Positions 61,216 to 64,000 of a stretch of DNA of 64,000 bases are shown here, piece after piece. Position numbers and translations under genes: made by a program. Position 1 is the first letter of the stretch; the number at the start of each line of letters is the position of its first letter. A model generated the notes under the pieces. It searched no databases. It saw only the letters and a list, made by a program, of their open reading frames with translations, and was not told the DNA's origin. This DNA is from CBDCMJ01 sp965224325 (GTDB lineage: Bacteria > Chloroflexota > Dehalococcoidia > Lucifugimonadales > UBA3495): contig CBDCYT010000016.1 in the NCBI GenBank assembly GCA_965224325.1, positions 157,107 through 221,106 on the forward strand, written 5' to 3'.

Positions 61216-62190
61216 CTACTCGCCGCTGCTCCGGGGCTCGCCGCCGCCGTCGCCTCCGGCCGACGGGGTCGCCATCGAGGCCGCGGAGCTCAGGCCGCCG
61301 GCCGCCGCAGAGAGACCCGCGCTGGCGGCCATCGCTCCCACCGCCATGCCTCCCGGTCCTCCTGCGGCTCCGCTCATCAGCCCGATGGTCTTCGCCGACC
61401 GCACCATCGACGAGGGCAGGTTCATGCCGAAGTAGAGCATCGAGAGCCAGGAGTCGAAGGTCCCGGCGTTGCCCAGCATTGAGGGCACCCGGGTCGCCAT
61501 GTAAACGAAGGCGAGACTCATGAGCAGCTTCCAGATCAGGTCCTGCACCGGCTCGAAGGCGGCGATGGCCGCGAACTCCTTGAGGAAGCCGAAGCCAAGG
61601 GCCAGGGCGATGAGCTGCACCGCCTGCTGGAACACCGTCGTCATAAAGAGCCGCAGCCAGTGGCGGCCCCAGCCCGCCGTGTGGGGCAGAATCCACAGCC
61701 CCAGGGCGATGGGGGCCAGGGCCAGCAGGATGTCGATGAGGGCCAGGCGCAAGATCATCTGCACGATGACGTAGAGGACGAAGAAGCCGTAGACCAGGTA
61801 GAGCGCCGCCAGCAGCAGCGCCATGCCCACGCTCCCGGCCTGCACCGCCGTCATCAGCGTGCTCAGGGTTGAGCGCAGCATGTCTCCGGGGGTGACGTTC
61901 AGGGAGAAGGCGATGAAGCCGGACACGGCGTCGGCCACGTCGATGACCAGGGCGCACCACCAGAGGGACGATGCGGCGGCCACCAGGCCCAAAACAAGGC
62001 GGGGCACCATCTCCCGCCAGCCCGCCTGACGGGTCCCCAGGTGCTCGGAGATGATGAAGCTCAGGCCCATCCAGCCGAGGATGACCACCAGGGCGGCGGA
62101 GGTGATGGCCCAGACGACCATCCACGCCTGCTGCACCAGCCAGTGGCCGTAGGTGAGATGCTCAGGGGTGCCGGTGAGGATGTCGCCCAT
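61216..62190 (-). CDS. VirB6/TrbL-like membrane protein
   Basis: 324 residues with six or seven transmembrane helices (for example VVWAITSAALVVILGWMGLS, VGMALLLAALYLVYGFFVLY, LALIDILLALAPIALGLWIL). A glycine/alanine/serine-rich tail follows (GAAGGPGGMAVGAMAASAGL). Helix number, the LAPIALGLWILP segment and the disordered tail match VirB6/TrbL channel proteins. It starts 3 bases after the secreted-protein gene. Confidence 0.82.
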   Translation of the reverse strand: MGDILTGTPEHLTYGHWLVQQAWMVVWAITSAALVVILGWMGLSFIISEHLGTRQAGWREMVPRLVLGLVAAASSLWWCALVIDVADAVSGFIAFSLNVTPGDMLRSTLSTLMTAVQAGSVGMALLLAALYLVYGFFVLYVIVQMILRLALIDILLALAPIALGLWILPHTAGWGRHWLRLFMTTVFQQAVQLIALALGFGFLKEFAAIAAFEPVQDLIWKLLMSLAFVYMATRVPSMLGNAGTFDSWLSMLYFGMNLPSSMVRSAKTIGLMSGAAGGPGGMAVGAMAASAGLSAAAGGLSSAASMATPSAGGDGGGEPRSSGE

Positions 62191-62193
62191 GCG

Positions 62194-62853
62194 CTACCCT
62201 CCCCGGCAGTTGTCGGCGTCCTCTTCGGACGCCCGCTCGACAACTCCGCAGAGGGTCCCGTGGACGCCCTCGATGACCCACCCGGCGAAGGCTTTGGCCC
62301 AGCGGGCCGGGCTGAGGGCGGACAGAATCTTGTCCCAGATGCGGCCCGGCTGGTGGATGGGTATGACGGCGTAGAAGTCGCCCCTCAACCCGTCCTCGGC
62401 CTCGGCCAGCATGACCAGCAGGTAGGCCCGGTCGCGGTCGAGCTCGGGGTGGTCGTCAAGGTCGGGGTACTCCCAGGAATACTCCCAGCCGTCGCTGCGC
62501 TTCTTCTCGCCGCCCTTCACCCGGTACATGGCGCTTATCCAGTCGCCGGTGTCGGCGTCGCGAACGGCGTAGAAGAGGTTTGCGATCTCCCGGTCGAAGA
62601 CGGGGCGGGCGACGAACTCGCCGCCGCCCTTTCGCTCCACGAACTCCCGGTCGGCGTTGACGAGGGTTAGCTCGTTACCGGGCGGGGCTTGGGCTTGGGC
62701 GATGTTGCTTGCGGGGATTGCCAGAAGCGCTGCCAGCAGCAGCGCGGCGGCCAGGGGCATCAGCCTCCTGGCTCTGCCAAGGGACCTTCGGACCGTCGAT
62801 TGCGCTCCCACGATTCGCCTCCTCTTCGCTGATGGGGCCGTCTGTTCTGCCAT
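62194..62853 (-). CDS. Exported protein of the transfer operon
   Basis: 219 residues. A basic N-terminus, then a hydrophobic segment MPLAAALLLAALLAIPASNI with likely cleavage after AQAQA. A soluble domain follows (VFDREIANLFYAVRDADTGD, WISAMYRVKGGEKKRSDGWE, DRAYLLVMLAEAEDGLRGDF). It has a weak C-terminal hydrophobic part (IWDKILSALSPARWAKAFAG). It is the first gene of the leftward transfer operon. No named family recognised; probably a secreted or periplasm-like component of the channel. Met32 is an alternative start. Confidence 0.7.
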   Translation of the reverse strand: MAEQTAPSAKRRRIVGAQSTVRRSLGRARRLMPLAAALLLAALLAIPASNIAQAQAPPGNELTLVNADREFVERKGGGEFVARPVFDREIANLFYAVRDADTGDWISAMYRVKGGEKKRSDGWEYSWEYPDLDDHPELDRDRAYLLVMLAEAEDGLRGDFYAVIPIHQPGRIWDKILSALSPARWAKAFAGWVIEGVHGTLCGVVERASEEDADNCRGG

Positions 62854-63201
62854 CGAGTCTGGGAAGTCGCGGGGCCGGACACCATGCCTTATATGGGAGG
62901 ACTCGCGCGTCCTCCCTTTTAGGGCATGGGAAGGAATGGGCCGGATGTGGTGTCATACCCGTGTACAGGGATTTGCTTCGGTGCCCAGAAGGAAAGTTTT
63001 GGGCTGTGGGCAACGTGAAACGGGCGTGAAGGAAGGGAAGTGAGGCCGAGCCTGCGAGCACTTTGGTGAAAGGGGTGGTTCCGACAGCGGCCCAAAAGGG
63101 AAGTCGGGGGTGGCGCTACATCGGAGCGAGCAATTGGACGGGGAGGCTGGAATCGGGGGTCGAAACCCCCTACAGGACATGACTGCGAGGAGGTTGGACG
63201 C
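62854..63201. promoter_or_regulatory. Divergent promoter region of the transfer operon
   Basis: 348 bases between leftward and rightward genes. An 8-bp palindrome GGGAGGAC-tcgcgc-GTCCTCCC lies at 62895-62916. A smaller hairpin GGGGGT-cgaa-ACCCCC lies at 63155-63170, 31 bases before the next ATG. Both could be protein sites or leader hairpins. No sure -35/-10 boxes. Confidence 0.5.
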
Positions 63202-64000
63202 ATGAATGAGCGGGATGGGAACGGCAACGGGAGCGTGGACGCCGAGAGGCTTCGGCGGCTCAGGCTGAGCGAGTTCCTGCGGGACCTGGTTCGGCAGGAG
63301 GGCAAGATGGAGGCTGCGGAACTGCTGGGGGTCAACCACAAGACCCTGACGCGGGCCGAGGAGTCGGGTGAGATCACGGGGCGCATGGGCGATGCGCTGG
63401 AGCTTCTGCTGAGGAGGGCGGACGACGCCGAGGTCGCGCGGCTGCGGGAGACGGTCGGTGCGCTGGAGGAGCGGGTGGCGGCGCTGGAGGGCGGCATGGA
63501 GACGCCTCCTGCGGCAGATGTGGAAGGCGGGGGTGAGAGCAGCCAGGTGGAGGGCGGTGACGAGGACGGTACCCAGGCCCAGGCGCAGGGCGGGAAGCAC
63601 GAGGAGTGGGCGGGCCGGTCGGAGACCAGGGCCGCCCCTCCGATGGCGGGTGTGCGCTCGAAGAAGCGGGCGACGCTGCGCAGGCTGGACCCGGAGGTGG
63701 TCACCGAGGAGCCCGACGACGACGATGATGAGGTCTACGGCGATGCGTGGCCGCTGGTGGAGGAGTGGCGACGGCTGCGGGCCGACCATCCGCACCAGGG
63801 GAAGAGCCTGTCGTGGCTCACGACGGAGGAGCGTCTGCTCGTGCTGGAGCTGGCTATGCTGGAGGAGCACGGGCTGACCCTGCCCCCGGAGACCCAGGCC
63901 CTGCGGGGCTTCGGACGCAAGGGTCAGATCAACCATCGCTGGAAGGCGCTGGCCGACACTCGGGTGGCGCTGCGGAACCGGAAGCTGCTGCGCTGGGTGC
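63202..64000 (+). CDS. DNA-binding-like protein (3' end off window)
   Basis: 266 residues visible, start ATG after GCGAGGAGG. The N-terminal helix-turn-helix-like part is FLRDLVRQEGKMEAAELLGV, NHKTLTRAEESGEITGRMGD. A coiled-coil stretch follows (EVARLRETVGALEERVAALE), then a Gly/Glu-rich linker. The second region GDAWPLVEEWRRLRADHPHQ, TEERLLVLELAMLEEHGLTL leads into further basic sequence at the edge (ADTRVALRNRKLLRWV). Divergent to the transfer operon, so it may control it. Family not recognised. Confidence 0.7.
   Translation, partial: MNERDGNGNGSVDAERLRRLRLSEFLRDLVRQEGKMEAAELLGVNHKTLTRAEESGEITGRMGDALELLLRRADDAEVARLRETVGALEERVAALEGGMETPPAADVEGGGESSQVEGGDEDGTQAQAQGGKHEEWAGRSETRAAPPMAGVRSKKRATLRRLDPEVVTEEPDDDDDEVYGDAWPLVEEWRRLRADHPHQGKSLSWLTTEERLLVLELAMLEEHGLTLPPETQALRGFGRKGQINHRWKALADTRVALRNRKLLRWV

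Larger units (their letters stand above)
45020..64000. mobile_element. Integrative conjugative element (left part)
   Basis: From the serine-recombinase 3' end to beyond the window. Contents: recombinase and ribbon-helix-helix gene, ImmA/XRE pair, small helix-turn-helix genes, DUF3800, replication-relaxation protein, coupling ATPase, VirB4, pilins, PrgI-like and VirB6-like proteins and a DNA-binding gene. The base composition is clearly more GC-rich than the first 20 kb. No relaxase is visible. Confidence 0.85.

Overview
The window looks like a bacterial chromosome segment of about 64 kb, most likely from Chloroflexota (a Dehalococcoidia/SAR202-like lineage). This is inferred from gene content: a split Tat cassette, a DUF1015 protein, tandem M20 amidohydrolases, a selenocysteine tRNA and a Gram-positive-style type IV secretion system with a PrgI-like protein. 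No rRNA or marker gene is present to prove it. The first 18 kb and 28-30 kb read as ordinary chromosome. The rest is a mosaic of mobile DNA.

1-18.3 kb (chromosome): cinA (cut by the window edge), a polyamine pair (S-adenosylmethionine decarboxylase overlapping agmatinase), an M50 site-2 protease, a cysteine desulfurase, a CTP-dependent lipid kinase-like membrane protein, two tandem M20 amidohydrolases, tatA (with a partial tandem duplication), tatC, a TatB-like gene, an RlmD-Maf fusion, thioredoxin and a membrane-anchored sulfite-oxidase-like enzyme that may use the Tat system encoded beside it. Repeats punctuate this stretch: a composite repeat of about 390 bp (one copy split by an IS1380 element at TTAA) and a MITE-like family with ends TGAGCCTGTCTCA.

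18.3-28.1 kb: tRNA-Sec followed by a P4-type integrase, an AlpA-like regulator, a Spo11/topoisomerase VI-A-like protein with both catalytic centres visible, and a single HK97-fold capsid gene. This is a compact phage-satellite-like or decayed prophage element. It is followed by an IS3 element split by an unknown cargo gene and by an intact IS1182-type element. 28.2-30 kb returns to chromosome (a coiled-coil protein and DUF1015).

30-46 kb: a dump of IS elements (IS701, a broken IS1182, IS630) and MITEs around an operon-like run on the minus strand. The run holds a single-chain type ISP-like restriction-modification enzyme (Mrr-like nuclease, helicase, N6-adenine methylase), a metallo-beta-lactamase-fold hydrolase, a four-helix membrane protein, a small zinc-finger protein and a retropepsin-like protein. 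This is the best candidate for an extended defence system. Inverted copies of short flanking sequences bracket it.

45-64 kb: an integrative conjugative element. A large serine recombinase with a ribbon-helix-helix partner and an XRE/ImmA pair mark its left end. Then come a cluster of small paralogous helix-turn-helix proteins, a DUF3800 protein, a replication-relaxation protein, a VirD4-like coupling ATPase, VirB4, two pilin-like proteins, a PrgI-ectodomain fusion, a VirB6-like protein and a secreted protein. A divergent DNA-binding protein runs off the right edge. No relaxase is visible, so the element probably continues. Several genes carry single-base frameshifts, four of them at or close to homopolymer runs. 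Either assembly error or genuine decay could explain them.
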